A DNA stretch of 64,000 bases from Pseudomonas sp. JM0905a (GTDB lineage: Bacteria > Pseudomonadota > Gammaproteobacteria > Pseudomonadales > Pseudomonadaceae): the NCBI RefSeq assembly GCF_014700075.1, contig NZ_JACXBU010000003.1, positions 124,001 through 188,000 of the forward strand. Reading direction: 5' to 3'. Made by a program: the position numbers and the translations under genes. Of this stretch, positions 26,902 through 39,048 are shown one piece after another. Positions within the stretch are counted from its first letter, which is position 1. Each line of letters begins with the position of its first letter. The notes beneath the pieces were generated by a model. It was given only the letters and a program-made list of their open reading frames with translations, made no database searches and had not been told where the DNA came from.

Positions 26902-26919
26902 AATTACATATTTGTAATT
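26902..26919. promoter_or_regulatory. CzcR/CopR-type inverted repeat (AATTACA-N4-TGTAATT)
   Basis: Perfect 7-bp inverted repeat with a 4-bp spacer in the divergent czcR-czcC region. The same half-sites and spacing recur upstream of the OprD-family porin at 34873-34892, indicating a shared regulator, most likely CzcR. Confidence 0.7.
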
Positions 26920-27053
26920 TTGTAGTCACCTTGCGGATAAGTGCGAATAACTAAAGTCGTCGCGAATATCGAATAGCCCCAGACATCTCAATGTGCCGTG
27001 AACGTCCGGGTTGCACGGCCGGGCACCCTTTCGAGTTGCAGAGGACTTTCCCA

Positions 27054-28304
27054 TTGCACGGATCACCCCTTCGCGAACGTTGGCGAGCCGCCCTGCTCGG
27101 CGCCCTGGCGCTGTTCAGTGGCCCGTTATTGGCGTCCAGCCCCGCCGATCTCGACTTCCCGCGTGCGCTGGACGCCGCTTACCGCAATAACCCGGACCTG
27201 GCCGCCGCCGGCTGGAATATCGGCATCGCCGAAGGGGAACGCCGCCAGGCTGCGGTCATCCCCAACCCGGAGTTGTCCTGGGAGGCCGAAGACACCCGCA
27301 GCGATACCCGCACCACCACCGTGCAGATCAGCCAGCCCATCGAGCTGGGTGGCAAGCGTGGTGCGCGGATCGAGGTGGCGGAGCGCGGTCAGGACATCGC
27401 TGCCCTGGAGCTGGAGCAGAAGCGCAATGACTTGCGTGCCGACGCCATCGTTGCGTTCCACAGTGCATTGCGCACCCAGATTCGAGTGGAGTTGGCGGAA
27501 GAATCCCTGCGCCTGGCCGAGCGCGGCCTGTCGGTGGCCGAGGCGCGGATTCGCGCGGGAAAGGCTGCGCCGGTGGAAGCCTTGCGTGCCGATGTGCAGC
27601 GCTCCGAGATGCGCCTTGAACTGGGCCGAGCCCACGCTGAGCGCGAAGCGGCGTACCAACAGCTGGCGATGGTGATGGGTGAGGCGCAGCCCAGCTTCAG
27701 CCGTGTGCAGGGCGAGCTCGGCGGGTTGCCGCCGCGACCGGCCGCCGCCGTCCTCCTCGGGCGTCTGGACGAAACCGCCGAGCTGCGCCTGGCGGCTCGC
27801 CAGGTTGGTCAGCAGGAGGCATCGCTGGCGCTGGCGAAGGCCAACCGCATCCCCGACCTCAGTATCAGCGTCGGTAGCCAGTACAGTGCGGAAGACCGCG
27901 AGCGTGTCAACCTGGTGGGGCTGTCCATGCCCATTCCGTTGTTCGACCGCAACCAGGGCAACGTCCTCGCGGCGGCGCGGCGTGCCGATCAGGCGCGGGA
28001 CCTGCGCAATGCCACGAAACTCCGCCTGCGCAGCGAAACCCGCCAGGCGCTGGAGCAGTGGAGCAGTGCGGCGGCGGATATCCGCGCGTTCGAGCAGTCC
28101 ATCCTGCCGGCGGCACAGCGTGCGGTGGACTCCGCCACGCGCGGCTTCCAGATGGGCAAGTTCGCCTTCCTCGACGTGCTGGATGCCCAGCGCACCCTGA
28201 TCGACTCCCGTGGCCGCTACCTCCAGGCCGTCGCCGAGGCCACCGATGCCTGGGCAGCCCTGGTTCGCCTGTATGGCGATCTCTCCAGCCCGGCCGAGGC
28301 CTGA
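27054..28304 (+). CDS. czcC: Cobalt-zinc-cadmium efflux outer-membrane protein CzcC (TolC family)
   Basis: Outer-membrane channel of a tripartite HME-RND pump. TTG is preferred as start: an AGAGGA ribosome-binding site lies 8 bp before it and the protein then begins with a signal peptide (MHGSPLRERWRAALLGALAL, ending near SGPLLA). An in-frame ATG at 26991 would add 21 residues but has no Shine-Dalgarno. The mature part shows the duplicated OEP (outer membrane efflux protein) organisation with long helices. First gene of czcCBA. Confidence 0.88.
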   Translation: MHGSPLRERWRAALLGALALFSGPLLASSPADLDFPRALDAAYRNNPDLAAAGWNIGIAEGERRQAAVIPNPELSWEAEDTRSDTRTTTVQISQPIELGGKRGARIEVAERGQDIAALELEQKRNDLRADAIVAFHSALRTQIRVELAEESLRLAERGLSVAEARIRAGKAAPVEALRADVQRSEMRLELGRAHAEREAAYQQLAMVMGEAQPSFSRVQGELGGLPPRPAAAVLLGRLDETAELRLAARQVGQQEASLALAKANRIPDLSISVGSQYSAEDRERVNLVGLSMPIPLFDRNQGNVLAAARRADQARDLRNATKLRLRSETRQALEQWSSAAADIRAFEQSILPAAQRAVDSATRGFQMGKFAFLDVLDAQRTLIDSRGRYLQAVAEATDAWAALVRLYGDLSSPAEA

Positions 28305-28407
28305 AATCCATCGCCGCCAACGACCGCGAATCTCCTTCTCCTGGCCTGGCCGGCAGCCCTGACGGCGTGCCCTGTGGGCCGGGAGACGTATCAACCGAGG
28401 AACATCC

Positions 28408-29595
28408 ATGGACAAGAAAAGAGGCATCGCCCTGGCCCTGCTGCTGGCCTTCGGCCTGGGGATCGGTACCCTGCTCCTTACTGACTGCATCAGCCAGCCC
28501 GTGGCGAGCGAGAACGGTCACAGCGACGACGGCGAGCACGCAGAGGAGGGCGAAGGCCACGCCGAGGAGGGCCGCCTGGAGCTCAGTGCGGCGCAGATCG
28601 AGGCTGCCGGCATCGAGTTGGCCAGGGCCGCGCCGCGCACCCTGAGCAAGCGTATTTCCCTGGCCGGTGAGATTCGTCTGGACGACGACCGCACGGCCCA
28701 CATCTTTCCTCGCGCCGGCGGCGTCGTGGAGTCGGTGCGGGTGAATCTCGGCCAGGCCGTGAAGAAGGGCGAGCTGTTGGCGGTGATCGCCAGCCAGCAG
28801 GTATCCGAGCAGCGCAGCGAACTGGCTGCCGCCGAACGCCGCGCCGGGCTGGCGCGGACCACCCTGGAACGCGAGCGCCAGCTCTGGCGTGACGGCGTCT
28901 CCGCCGAGCAGGACTACCTGCAGGCACGCCAGGCCCTGGAAGAAGCGGAGATCGCGCTGGGCAACGCGCGCCAGAAGATGAGTGCCCTGAGCGGCAGCGT
29001 CACCCTAGCCGGCGGCAACCGCTACGAGCTGCGCGCCCCCTTCGATGCCGTGGTGGTGGAGAAGCACCTGGTGCCGGGCGAGGTGGTCAGCGACGCAACC
29101 AACGCCTTCATCCTCTCCGACCTCTCGCGGGTCTGGGCCACCTTCAACGTCTCGCCCAAGGACCTACGCCTGGTGCAGGTCGGCCGGCCTGTGCGGATCA
29201 GCGCGCCGGAGCTGGGCGCAGAAGTCAGCGGCTCAGTGGCTTACGTCGGCAACCTGCTGGGGGAGCAGACCCGCAGCGCCACCGCCCGCGCCACCCTGGA
29301 GAATCCCGAAGGCGCCTGGCGCCCCGGCCTGTTCGTCTCCGTGCTGCTGGCCACCGAATCCCGTGAGGTGAAGGTCACGGTTCCGCAGCAGGCGATTCAG
29401 ACCCTCGAGGACAAACCTGTGGTGTTCGTCCGTGTGCCCGACGGCTTCCAGGCGCGGGAAGTCGCCCCGGGCGAGCGCGACGACGGCCACGTGGAAATCA
29501 TCGGGGGCCTGGCCGCAGGCACCGAGCTGGCAGCCGCCGGCAGCTTCATCCTCAAGTCCGAGCTGGGCAAGGCCAGCGCCGAGCACGCCCACTGA
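28408..29595 (+). CDS. czcB: Efflux RND periplasmic adaptor CzcB
   Basis: Membrane-fusion protein linking CzcA to CzcC. The 395-residue protein has an N-terminal hydrophobic anchor (about residues 7-24), then an acidic His-containing stretch (HSDDGEHAEEGEGHAEEG, about 38-55) likely to bind metal, a lipoyl/barrel-sandwich half-motif (FPRAGGVVESVRVNLGQAVKKG), a coiled coil (about 130-190) and beta-barrel domains. It ends 12 bp before czcA. Confidence 0.92.
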   Translation: MDKKRGIALALLLAFGLGIGTLLLTDCISQPVASENGHSDDGEHAEEGEGHAEEGRLELSAAQIEAAGIELARAAPRTLSKRISLAGEIRLDDDRTAHIFPRAGGVVESVRVNLGQAVKKGELLAVIASQQVSEQRSELAAAERRAGLARTTLERERQLWRDGVSAEQDYLQARQALEEAEIALGNARQKMSALSGSVTLAGGNRYELRAPFDAVVVEKHLVPGEVVSDATNAFILSDLSRVWATFNVSPKDLRLVQVGRPVRISAPELGAEVSGSVAYVGNLLGEQTRSATARATLENPEGAWRPGLFVSVLLATESREVKVTVPQQAIQTLEDKPVVFVRVPDGFQAREVAPGERDDGHVEIIGGLAAGTELAAAGSFILKSELGKASAEHAH

Positions 29596-32754
<3,159 letters not shown>

Positions 32755-32760
32755 CCCTCG

Positions 32761-32790
32761 AGGCCCCTCGCGCAATGCGAGGGGCCTTTC
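32761..32790 (+). terminator. Terminator of czcCBA
   Basis: Perfect 11-bp stem AGGCCCCTCGC/GCGAGGGGCCT with loop GCAAT followed by TTC, 7 bp after the czcA stop. Confidence 0.85.
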
Positions 32791-32810
32791 CGCTTTCCAC
32801 AACCCAGCCC

Positions 32811-32840
32811 CCGCAGGAGCGAGCTCTGCTCGCGAAGCAT
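32811..32840. repeat. Pseudomonas REP-like palindrome (GGAGCGAGC type)
   Basis: CGCAGGAGCGAGCTC followed by TGCTCGCGAAGC is the common intergenic Pseudomonas REP palindrome: GCGAGC pairs with GCTCGC. Confidence 0.65.
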
Positions 32841-32935
32841 AGGTGCGTCATGCGTGCCGGTGGTGGAGCGTCGTGTGGTGCCGATCTCGCGATTCGAGCA
32901 CAGGGCGCACCGCACGGTTGGGCAAGTCTGGCCAA

Positions 32936-32961
32936 TAAAAAAGGCGCCCACATGGGGCGCC
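32936..32961 (-). terminator. Terminator of the small secreted-protein gene
   Basis: On the minus strand GGGCGCC, loop CATGT, GGCGCCC is followed by a run of Ts, a typical Rho-independent terminator about 65 bp after the minus-strand gene that begins at 33250. Confidence 0.8.
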
Positions 32962-33025
32962 CAGGGTTCACCTCGACCAATAGGAGCGTGGAGCTTCTGA
33001 AGGTGAACGGTTTTGCCGGGAGAAA

Positions 33026-33250
33026 TCAGTCGCCGTCGCGGTCGTTCTGCGCGCTGAGCTGCTGGGCATCGCCCTTGCTGTCGGAGGCCTTGTCACCGTC
33101 GCGGGCGAAGAACTGCTTGCCCTTGAGTTCGGCCTGGCTGGCGCGGAATTCCTGCACCATCTGCAGGGAGCGGCCGTAGCCGTCTTCGGCCAGCGCGGCG
33201 GTGGAACCCAGGCTGAGGAGGGTAATCAGGAGAAGTTTGCGTACGTTCAT
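33026..33250 (-). CDS. Small secreted protein, possibly PtrA-like
   Basis: 74 residues with a signal peptide (MNVRKLLLITLLSLGSTAALA, cleavage after ALA, split here as MNVRKLLLITLLSLG and STAALA) and a short hydrophilic mature part (about 53 residues) rich in D, Q, K and S. The ATG is preceded by GAGGCG; an in-frame ATG eight codons upstream is less likely. The mature start AEDGYGRSLQMVQEF resembles small metal-induced Pseudomonas proteins with a PtrA N-terminal domain, but this is a tentative likeness. A degenerate CopR-like site (ATTACA-N4-TGACAG) lies at 33338-33353, about 90 bp upstream. Confidence 0.7.
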   Translation of the reverse strand: MNVRKLLLITLLSLGSTAALAEDGYGRSLQMVQEFRASQAELKGKQFFARDGDKASDSKGDAQQLSAQNDRDGD

Positions 33251-33398
33251 GAAGTTCGCCTCGTTTCGATTCATTCGGAGTCCTGCAACTACCCCTGAAT
33301 CTTAAAAAGACGGAACTAACGGCAAGGTGAGGCGAACATTACATTTGTGACAGAAAGGGCGAGCGAAGTTGTTGGACTTCGCCCGCGCTTGAATGACG

Positions 33399-34724
33399 TT
33401 AGAGAACTTCCAGCGGGTATTCGACGATCAGGCGAACTTCATCGAGATCGGACTCGAAGTCCGTGGCGCGGGTGGTCATCTGGCGGACGCGGAAGGACAT
33501 GTCCTTCAAGGAGCCGGTCTGCACCACGTACTTCGCCTCGATGTTGCGCTCCCAGCGCTTCTGATCCACCAGCGGGTCACCATTGGCGTCGCGACGCATG
33601 TAGGTAGCATTGGCGTTGGAGTAGTCGGCATCGCTGCCACGGGCGTAGCGGGTCATGAAGGAAAGGCCGGGGATGCCGAAGCTCGCCATGTCCAGGTCGT
33701 AGCGGAGCATCCAGGAACGTTCCTTGGGCGAGTTGAAGTCGCTGTACTGGATGGAGTTGTCGACGAAGATCGAGTCGGACTGGCGCAGGTAGTCGAAGTC
33801 GTCGTCGCCGGCGTTGCGCTGGTACGACAGGGCCAGGCTGTGGGCGCCCTGGCGGACGCCGACCTTGCCGCTGTAGATGTCGTTGTCGAACTCGTCCAGC
33901 AACTTCTGGCCCTGGTCCACGGCCTTGTAGTAGTTCAGGCCGCCGAACAGGGTCAGCTCGCCGGCCAGCGGGTACTCGCCGTAGAGGCCGGCGTAATGCT
34001 GGTTCCAGGCGTCTTCCAGGCGGCTGCTGTAGAGGCTGACGGAAAGGTTGTCGCTGACCCGGTAATCGCCGCCGAAATACGCAACCCAAGGCGAATCCAC
34101 CGTGCCGGCGTAGAAGGTGGCGAAGTCGCCGCGCATGCCGCTCTGCTGTGGCTGGCTCATGGCGTGCAGGCGTCCGCCCTGGAGCTTCAGGCCGTCGATG
34201 CTGGCGTTCTCCAGGGTCACGCCGCGGAAGGTTTCCGGGAGCAGGCGGGAATCGCCGTAGTGCACCACCGGGGTGGTGGGGAACACGTCGCCGGCCTTGA
34301 TCAGCGTATCGAACAGACGCGCCTTGAGTGCGCCACCCAGCTTGGAGTACTCGTCCTCGGCCTCGCCTTCGCTGTTGACCGGCAGCAGGTTCACGGTCCC
34401 TCCCGGGCCGTAGCGGCCGTCACCGGTATCCAGCTTGAGACCGAGCATGGCGAAGGCGTCGATGCCGAAGCCCACCGTGCCCTGGGTGAAGCCGGATTCG
34501 AAGCGGCCGATGATGCCGTGTGCCCAGGCCTCGCTGTAGCCGTTGCCCGTCGAGCTGGACTGGCCATGACGGAAGTCGCGGTTCATGTAGAAGTTGCGGT
34601 TGAGGATCGACAGGCTGCTGCCTTCGATGAACCCTTCCGCGGACTCCTCGGCCGCATTCAGTGTGGCGCCGGAAGCCAGCGAGCAAAGTATCGCGATGGA
34701 TAAGCGGGTTCTTTTATTGCGCAT
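33399..34724 (-). CDS. OprD-family outer-membrane porin
   Basis: Substrate-specific 18-strand porin for small carboxylates or basic peptides. The 441-residue protein has a signal peptide (about residues 1-24, ending LNAAE), the OprD N-terminal GFIEGSSLSILNRNFYMNRDFR, the plug/constriction region PVNSEGEAEDEYSKLG and a C-terminal strand ending VEYPLEVL. I cannot assign the exact paralogue (OprD, OprQ, OpdT etc.). It is in the metal-efflux block with a CzcR-like inverted repeat upstream, suggesting metal-dependent control. Confidence 0.88.
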   Translation of the reverse strand: MRNKRTRLSIAILCSLASGATLNAAEESAEGFIEGSSLSILNRNFYMNRDFRHGQSSSTGNGYSEAWAHGIIGRFESGFTQGTVGFGIDAFAMLGLKLDTGDGRYGPGGTVNLLPVNSEGEAEDEYSKLGGALKARLFDTLIKAGDVFPTTPVVHYGDSRLLPETFRGVTLENASIDGLKLQGGRLHAMSQPQQSGMRGDFATFYAGTVDSPWVAYFGGDYRVSDNLSVSLYSSRLEDAWNQHYAGLYGEYPLAGELTLFGGLNYYKAVDQGQKLLDEFDNDIYSGKVGVRQGAHSLALSYQRNAGDDDFDYLRQSDSIFVDNSIQYSDFNSPKERSWMLRYDLDMASFGIPGLSFMTRYARGSDADYSNANATYMRRDANGDPLVDQKRWERNIEAKYVVQTGSLKDMSFRVRQMTTRATDFESDLDEVRLIVEYPLEVL

Positions 34725-35105
34725 TGATTGCTCCTCTCGTATCGGCAGTTATTGGTTTTCTAGTTGCCAGGAATTGTTGTTATGGGACCGTGCTTCGAGA
34801 GGCAATTGCGCATCTCCCGGAACGAGCCGGCGCTTATCGTTGCAAGCGGGAGATAACTTGGAGATGAGCCGCTGATTACAATTCTGTAATCAATGAACGT
34901 GTGAATTACGGTGATGTTCCAGTGCGTGCCGGAAAACAGGTTGAGCGATTGTCATGGACGGGTGGTCGAATGCCATGAGCGCCCCGAAAGTGCGTATTGA
35001 AGTCGCTTGCGGACCGCTCAATTGAGGGGGACTATCGAATCGATAGCCTGACAACTGTACAGGGTGGTCTACCTTTCCAGTGTTCTTGGAAAAGGAGGAG
35101 TTCCC
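34725..35105. promoter_or_regulatory. Divergent porin / CFA-synthase control region
   Basis: The 381-bp gap holds the TGATTACA-N4-TGTAATCA repeat (34873-34892), a lone TTAC-type half-site at about 34911, a CTATCGA-A-TCGATAG palindrome at 35032-35046 near the methyltransferase start, and an AAAGGAGG ribosome-binding site at its right edge. No gene is seen. Confidence 0.6.
34873..34892. promoter_or_regulatory. CzcR/CopR-type inverted repeat (TGATTACA-N4-TGTAATCA)
   Basis: Perfect 8-bp inverted repeat with 4-bp spacer, about 150 bp upstream of the OprD-family gene. It shares the ATTACA-N4-TGTAAT core with the site between czcR and czcC. Confidence 0.72.
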
Positions 35106-36293
35106 ATGCTTGCGCAACTTCCACCGGTCCTGCGCGATCTGAAGCTGCCGCTACGCTTGCAGCTCTGGGATGGCAAGGAAATCGATCTCGGCCCCAACCC
35201 GACCGTGACCATGACGGTGAAGGATCCCAGCGCGGTTTCCCTGTTGAACCGACCGAGCCTCGGAACACTGGGAACCGCCTACGTGGAAGGGCGTGTGGAG
35301 CTGACCGGGCCGATCCTGGAAGTGATCCGGGTCGGTGATGCCCTGAGCGAGGCGCTGGTGGGTGACGACGACGACTCGACACCGCTGCGCCAGTCCCACG
35401 ACAAGGCCACCGACGCGGCAGCCATCTCCTACCACTACGACCTATCCAACGACTTCTACGCCCTCTGGCTGGACCGCGAGATGGTCTACTCCTGTGCCTA
35501 TTTTCCCACTGGCACCGAGGATCTGGACAGCGCCCAGCAGGCCAAGCTGCATCACCTTTGCCGCAAGCTGCGTCTGAAGCCGGGCGAATACCTGCTGGAC
35601 GTGGGCTGTGGCTGGGGCGGCCTGGCGAGGTTCGCGGCCCGCGAGTACGGCGTGCGGGTGTTCGGCATCACCCTGAGCCGTGAACAGCTGGCCCTTGGCC
35701 GGGAACGGGTCGAGGCTGATGGGCTGCAAGGGCAGGTGGAGCTGGAGTTGCTGGATTATCGCGACCTGCCCCAGGACGGCCGCTTCGACAAGGTGGTGAG
35801 CGTCGGCATGCTTGAGCACGTCGGCCACGCCAACATGCCGATCTATTGCCAACGCCTGTTCGGCGCGGTGCGTGCCGGCGGGCTGGTGATGAACCACGGC
35901 ATCACCTCGCGGCACCCGGATGGCCGCCCGGTGGGACGTGGCGCCGGCGAGTTCATCGACCGCTATGTCTTCCCTAATGGCGAGCTGCCGCATCTGGCCA
36001 CCATGGTCACCGAGCTGAGCCTGGCCGGCATGGAAGTGGTGGATGTGGAAAGCCTGCGCCTGCACTACGCGCGCACATTGGAGTTTTGGAGCGCCAACCT
36101 GGAAGCCAACCTGGCCAAGGCCGCCAGGCTGGTTCCGGATCAGGCCCTGCGCATCTGGCGGCTGTACCTGGCGGGCTGCTCCCATGCCTTCCAGAAGGGC
36201 TGGATCAATCTGCACCAGATACTCGCCACCAAGCCCCGCGCGGATGGCTCCCATGAGCTGCCATGGAGCCGGGCGGATCTCTACGTCCGATAG
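35106..36293 (+). CDS. Cyclopropane-fatty-acyl-phospholipid synthase family methyltransferase
   Basis: SAM-dependent enzyme of the CFA-synthase (mycolic acid cyclopropane synthase) family, which modifies unsaturated phospholipid acyl chains. The ATG is chosen because AAAGGAGG lies 6 bp before it. The 395-residue protein has an N-terminal SCP-like region, the substrate segment ISYHYDLSNDFYALWLD (about 113-129), the SAM motif DVGCGWGGLARFAA (about 165-178), and EHVGHANMP with a catalytic-type glutamate/histidine. I recall an equivalent gene near glmS in P. aeruginosa; it need not be the main Cfa. Confidence 0.88.
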   Translation: MLAQLPPVLRDLKLPLRLQLWDGKEIDLGPNPTVTMTVKDPSAVSLLNRPSLGTLGTAYVEGRVELTGPILEVIRVGDALSEALVGDDDDSTPLRQSHDKATDAAAISYHYDLSNDFYALWLDREMVYSCAYFPTGTEDLDSAQQAKLHHLCRKLRLKPGEYLLDVGCGWGGLARFAAREYGVRVFGITLSREQLALGRERVEADGLQGQVELELLDYRDLPQDGRFDKVVSVGMLEHVGHANMPIYCQRLFGAVRAGGLVMNHGITSRHPDGRPVGRGAGEFIDRYVFPNGELPHLATMVTELSLAGMEVVDVESLRLHYARTLEFWSANLEANLAKAARLVPDQALRIWRLYLAGCSHAFQKGWINLHQILATKPRADGSHELPWSRADLYVR

Positions 36294-37171
36294 CGCCAGG
36301 CGTACTCGGCAACGGCGTCGTGTGCGTGGAGGCTCTCCGCGTGCACGACCCGTAGCCTGAATCCCTCCAGCCAATCCTGCTTTTGCAAGGCACTGCCCAG
36401 GCGCCTGGCCGCGTCCTCGCAGAACATCAGGTTCTGGCCGTTGGCCAAGGCGAAGGCCTGCTCGTCCGACCGTTTCACCGCCGTCTGCACCGCTGTGCCC
36501 AGGCTCTGCTCTGCCAGGTCGACCAGACGGAGCAGGGGGATGGTCTCTCTCGCACCCAGGCGCACCCAGAAGGTGGCGGTGCTGCGCTGGCTATGGGGCG
36601 TGGCGACTATGCCCTGGCTGTTGCCCAGCCAGGCGAGCACCTGTTCCCGAGGCAGGTGCTGGTCGGGGAAGTCCTCGGCGAAGCGCTGCTGGATCAGCTG
36701 GCGGGCAAGCGCTGCCGAGCAGGGGCAGGTGGAGGAATAGGCCAGCTGCAATTGAAGTTCCACGTGGAACCCCCATCGATCCTGGCGTGCACGGACCTCG
36801 AAGGGATAAGCCTTCCATCCGGCCAGAGGGCTCACCAGCGCTGGCCGCTGCAGCAAGGCCTCGCCACGTACACTCAGGCTGGCGCTGGCGGACAGGCCCT
36901 GGTGGCTATCGAGGAAGCGCGCCAGAGCCCGTCGCAACAGGGCGCCGGACAGCTCCTCCCGTTCCAGTTCCTCCAATGCCAGGTAGAGACGCGACATATG
37001 GATGCCACGGGCACTGGCGTCATCCAGGCTGACGCCAGCGTCGACCTGCGTGGCGATGCGTTGTCCCGCCAGTACCACGGGTTGGGCAATGCCGCACATG
37101 CCGACCCAGTCCAGGGGCAGCTCGAAGGTAGAGGTTTGCGCGGCGATATCCGGGAGGGAGAGGGCGTTCAT
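36281..37171 (-). CDS. folE2: GTP cyclohydrolase FolE2 (type IB)
   Basis: Zinc-independent substitute for FolE, making 7,8-dihydroneopterin triphosphate for folate/queuosine when zinc is scarce. The 296-residue protein (start MNALSLPDIAAQ, dropping eight upstream residues) has the family motif STCPCSAALARQL with the metal-binding cysteine and the C-terminal EAYAWRY-like segment (VAEYAWRY). It diverges from dksA2 across a Zur-like box and overlaps the end of the preceding convergent gene by 13 bp. A parS palindrome lies inside. Confidence 0.95.
   Translation of the reverse strand: MNALSLPDIAAQTSTFELPLDWVGMCGIAQPVVLAGQRIATQVDAGVSLDDASARGIHMSRLYLALEELEREELSGALLRRALARFLDSHQGLSASASLSVRGEALLQRPALVSPLAGWKAYPFEVRARQDRWGFHVELQLQLAYSSTCPCSAALARQLIQQRFAEDFPDQHLPREQVLAWLGNSQGIVATPHSQRSTATFWVRLGARETIPLLRLVDLAEQSLGTAVQTAVKRSDEQAFALANGQNLMFCEDAARRLGSALQKQDWLEGFRLRVVHAESLHAHDAVAEYAWRYRT
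36756..36771. promoter_or_regulatory. parS: parS centromere site 3, inside folE2
   Basis: AGTTCCACGTGGAACC contains the complete 14-bp parS core GTTCCACGTGGAAC. It is about 33 kb from oriC, separate from the recF pair. Confidence 0.88.
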
Positions 37172-37199
37172 CGGTCGGGCTCTTGAAATCGGCAATAAA

Positions 37200-37214
37200 T
37201 GTTATGTTATAACA
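37200..37214. promoter_or_regulatory. Zur box between folE2 and dksA2
   Basis: TGTTAT-GTT-ATAACA is a perfect 6+6 inverted repeat matching the Zur operator type (GTTATAnnATAAC-like). It lies between the two zinc-independent paralogue genes and contains a TATAAC -10-like element, so zinc-bound Zur would block both promoters. Confidence 0.85.
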
Positions 37215-37239
37215 AATAAAGCCTATGAAGATCGCCACC

Positions 37240-37659
37240 ATGCCAGACACCCTGCTCAACCGCGAAGAACTCCTTGCCATGCCCGCCGAGGACTACATGA
37301 ACGAGGCTCAAAGGGCGTTTTTCCGCGGCCTCCTGGAACGCCAGCGTGAAGAACTGCGCCAGCGCATCGACACCGAGTTCGGTGCATTGCGCGAAGTGGA
37401 GCCGGTCAGCGATGAGAGTGATCTCGCCAGCCGGGAGGAACAGCGCCTGTGGCAGCTCCGGCTGCTGGAGCGGGAGAAGCGCCTGCTGGACAAGATCGAC
37501 GAATCCCTGAATCGCCTCGCCAGTGGCGAGTACGGCTGGTGCGAGGAAAGCGGCGAGCCCATCGGCCTGCGCCGCCTGCTGCTGCGGCCCACCGCGACCC
37601 TTTGCCTGGAAGCCAAGCAGCGTCAGGAACAACAGGAACGCCACCAACGCCAAGCCTGA
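37240..37659 (+). CDS. dksA2: Zinc-independent RNA polymerase-binding factor DksA2
   Basis: Paralogue of DksA that sustains the stringent response without zinc. In this 139-residue reading the four zinc-finger cysteines of DksA are reduced to two: C101 with S104 (CEES) and C122 with A125 (CLEA), the diagnostic DksA2 pattern. The coiled coil (about 20-90) and [20 protein letters not shown] segment are intact. The ATG at 37240 is preferred to 37225 because the latter would sit only 10 bp from the Zur box/-10 element; the start is not certain. Confidence 0.94.
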   Translation: MPDTLLNREELLAMPAEDYMNEAQRAFFRGLLERQREELRQRIDTEFGALREVEPVSDESDLASREEQRLWQLRLLEREKRLLDKIDESLNRLASGEYGWCEESGEPIGLRRLLLRPTATLCLEAKQRQEQQERHQRQA

Positions 37660-37670
37660 GAGGAACCCCC

Positions 37671-38879
37671 ATGGATAAACGTCTACCCGTCACCCTGCTC
37701 TCCGGCTTCCTCGGCGCCGGCAAGAGCACCCTGCTCAATCATGTGCTCAGGAACCGCGACCAGCTGCGCGTGGCCGTGATCGTCAATGACATGAGCGAAA
37801 TCAACATCGATGCCAGCGAGGTCCAGCGCGACGTCAGCCTGAATCGCGCCGAGGAACGGTTGGTGGAAATGAGCAATGGCTGCATCTGTTGCACCCTGCG
37901 CGAAGACTTGCTGGAAGAAGTCAGCCGCCTGGCTCGCGAAGGGCGCTTCGACTACCTGCTGATCGAGTCCACCGGGATCTCCGAGCCACTGCCAGTGGCC
38001 GAAACCTTTACCTTCCGCGACGAACAGGGCCGGAGCCTGTCCGACCTGGCGCGTCTGGATACTCTGGTCACCGTGGTCGATGGGGTGAACTTCCTGCGTG
38101 ACTACCACGCCGCGGAAAGCCTCGACAGCCGCGGCGAGTCCCTGGGGATGGACGACGAACGCACCATCAGCGACCTGCTGATCGAGCAGGTGGAGTTTGC
38201 CGACGTGCTGCTCATCAGCAAGACCGACCTGATTTCCAGCGCCGAGCGTGAGGAGCTGATTGCCATCCTGCGGCGTCTCAATCCCGAGGCGGAGGTGCTG
38301 CCGATGGTGATGGGCCAGGTCGACCTCGGGCGTATCCTCGACACCGGCCGCTTCGACTTCGACCGTGCCGCCCAGGCGCCTGGCTGGTTGAAGGAGCTAC
38401 GCGGCGAGCACAGGCCCGAAACCGAGGAGTACGGCATCGCCTCCACGGCGTATCGCGCCCGGCGGCCGTTCCATCCCCAGCGCTTCTTCAGCTTCGTCAA
38501 TCGCGAGTGGAGCAATGGCCGCCTGCTGCGCTCCAAAGGCTACTTCTGGCTCGCCAGCCGTTATCGCGAGGCGGGCAGCTGGTCTCAGGCCGGCGGCCTG
38601 ATGCGCCACGGCCTGGCGGGCCTCTGGTGGCGCTTCGTGCCGCGCGAGCGCTGGCCGGATGACCGCGAGGGTTTGAGTGCCGTTTTCCAGCACTGGATGG
38701 CGGGTGTTGGCGATTGCCGCCAGGAGCTGGTGTTCATTGGCCAGGGCATAGACTTCGAGCGCCTGCGCACGGAGTTGGACGCCTGCCTGCTGGACGACAA
38801 CGAGATGGCTGGAGGTCTGGAAGACTGGGCGCTGCTGCCTGATCCTTTCGACCCCTGGCACGACGAGGAGGCGGCCTGA
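37671..38879 (+). CDS. COG0523 G3E-family GTPase, putative zinc metallochaperone (ZigA/YciC-like)
   Basis: The 402-residue protein has Walker [10 protein letters not shown] (residues 12-20), the metal-binding CxCC motif NGCICC (71-74), the ESTGISEP switch, SKTDL (G4) and a C-terminal CobW_C domain. It follows dksA2 by 11 bp and is preceded by GAGGAA, so it should belong to the Zur-controlled transcript. Zur-linked COG0523 proteins are thought to deliver zinc to client enzymes during starvation; the client is unknown. Confidence 0.92.
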   Translation: MDKRLPVTLLSGFLGAGKSTLLNHVLRNRDQLRVAVIVNDMSEINIDASEVQRDVSLNRAEERLVEMSNGCICCTLREDLLEEVSRLAREGRFDYLLIESTGISEPLPVAETFTFRDEQGRSLSDLARLDTLVTVVDGVNFLRDYHAAESLDSRGESLGMDDERTISDLLIEQVEFADVLLISKTDLISSAEREELIAILRRLNPEAEVLPMVMGQVDLGRILDTGRFDFDRAAQAPGWLKELRGEHRPETEEYGIASTAYRARRPFHPQRFFSFVNREWSNGRLLRSKGYFWLASRYREAGSWSQAGGLMRHGLAGLWWRFVPRERWPDDREGLSAVFQHWMAGVGDCRQELVFIGQGIDFERLRTELDACLLDDNEMAGGLEDWALLPDPFDPWHDEEAA

Positions 38880-39048
38880 TGCTGGCGCGACAGGTGCCGA
38901 GGGACGACTTATCCGGTGCCGGCGGCGTCCTCTGTGGATAAGCAGCACGCGAAGGTCAGGTAATTACCCACAGGTCGCCACGGCTGACGCTGGATGGGTG
39001 GGGATAGGCGCTCTACCAGAAGGGCGCTTCAGAGCAGACCTGCGCTCT

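Larger units (their letters stand above)
26591..27053. promoter_or_regulatory. Divergent czcR / czcC control region
   Basis: The 463-bp gap carries one possible short minus-strand gene (26628-26828), an AT-rich tract at about 26870-26960, the inverted repeat at 26902-26919 and presumably promoters for both directions. No clear sigma-70 hexamer pair with ideal spacing was identified. Confidence 0.6.

Noticed and set aside
29487-29497. CCACGTGGAA half-match to parS in czcB
   Set aside because: Lacks the left GTT; the match is too short to be meaningful in GC-rich DNA.
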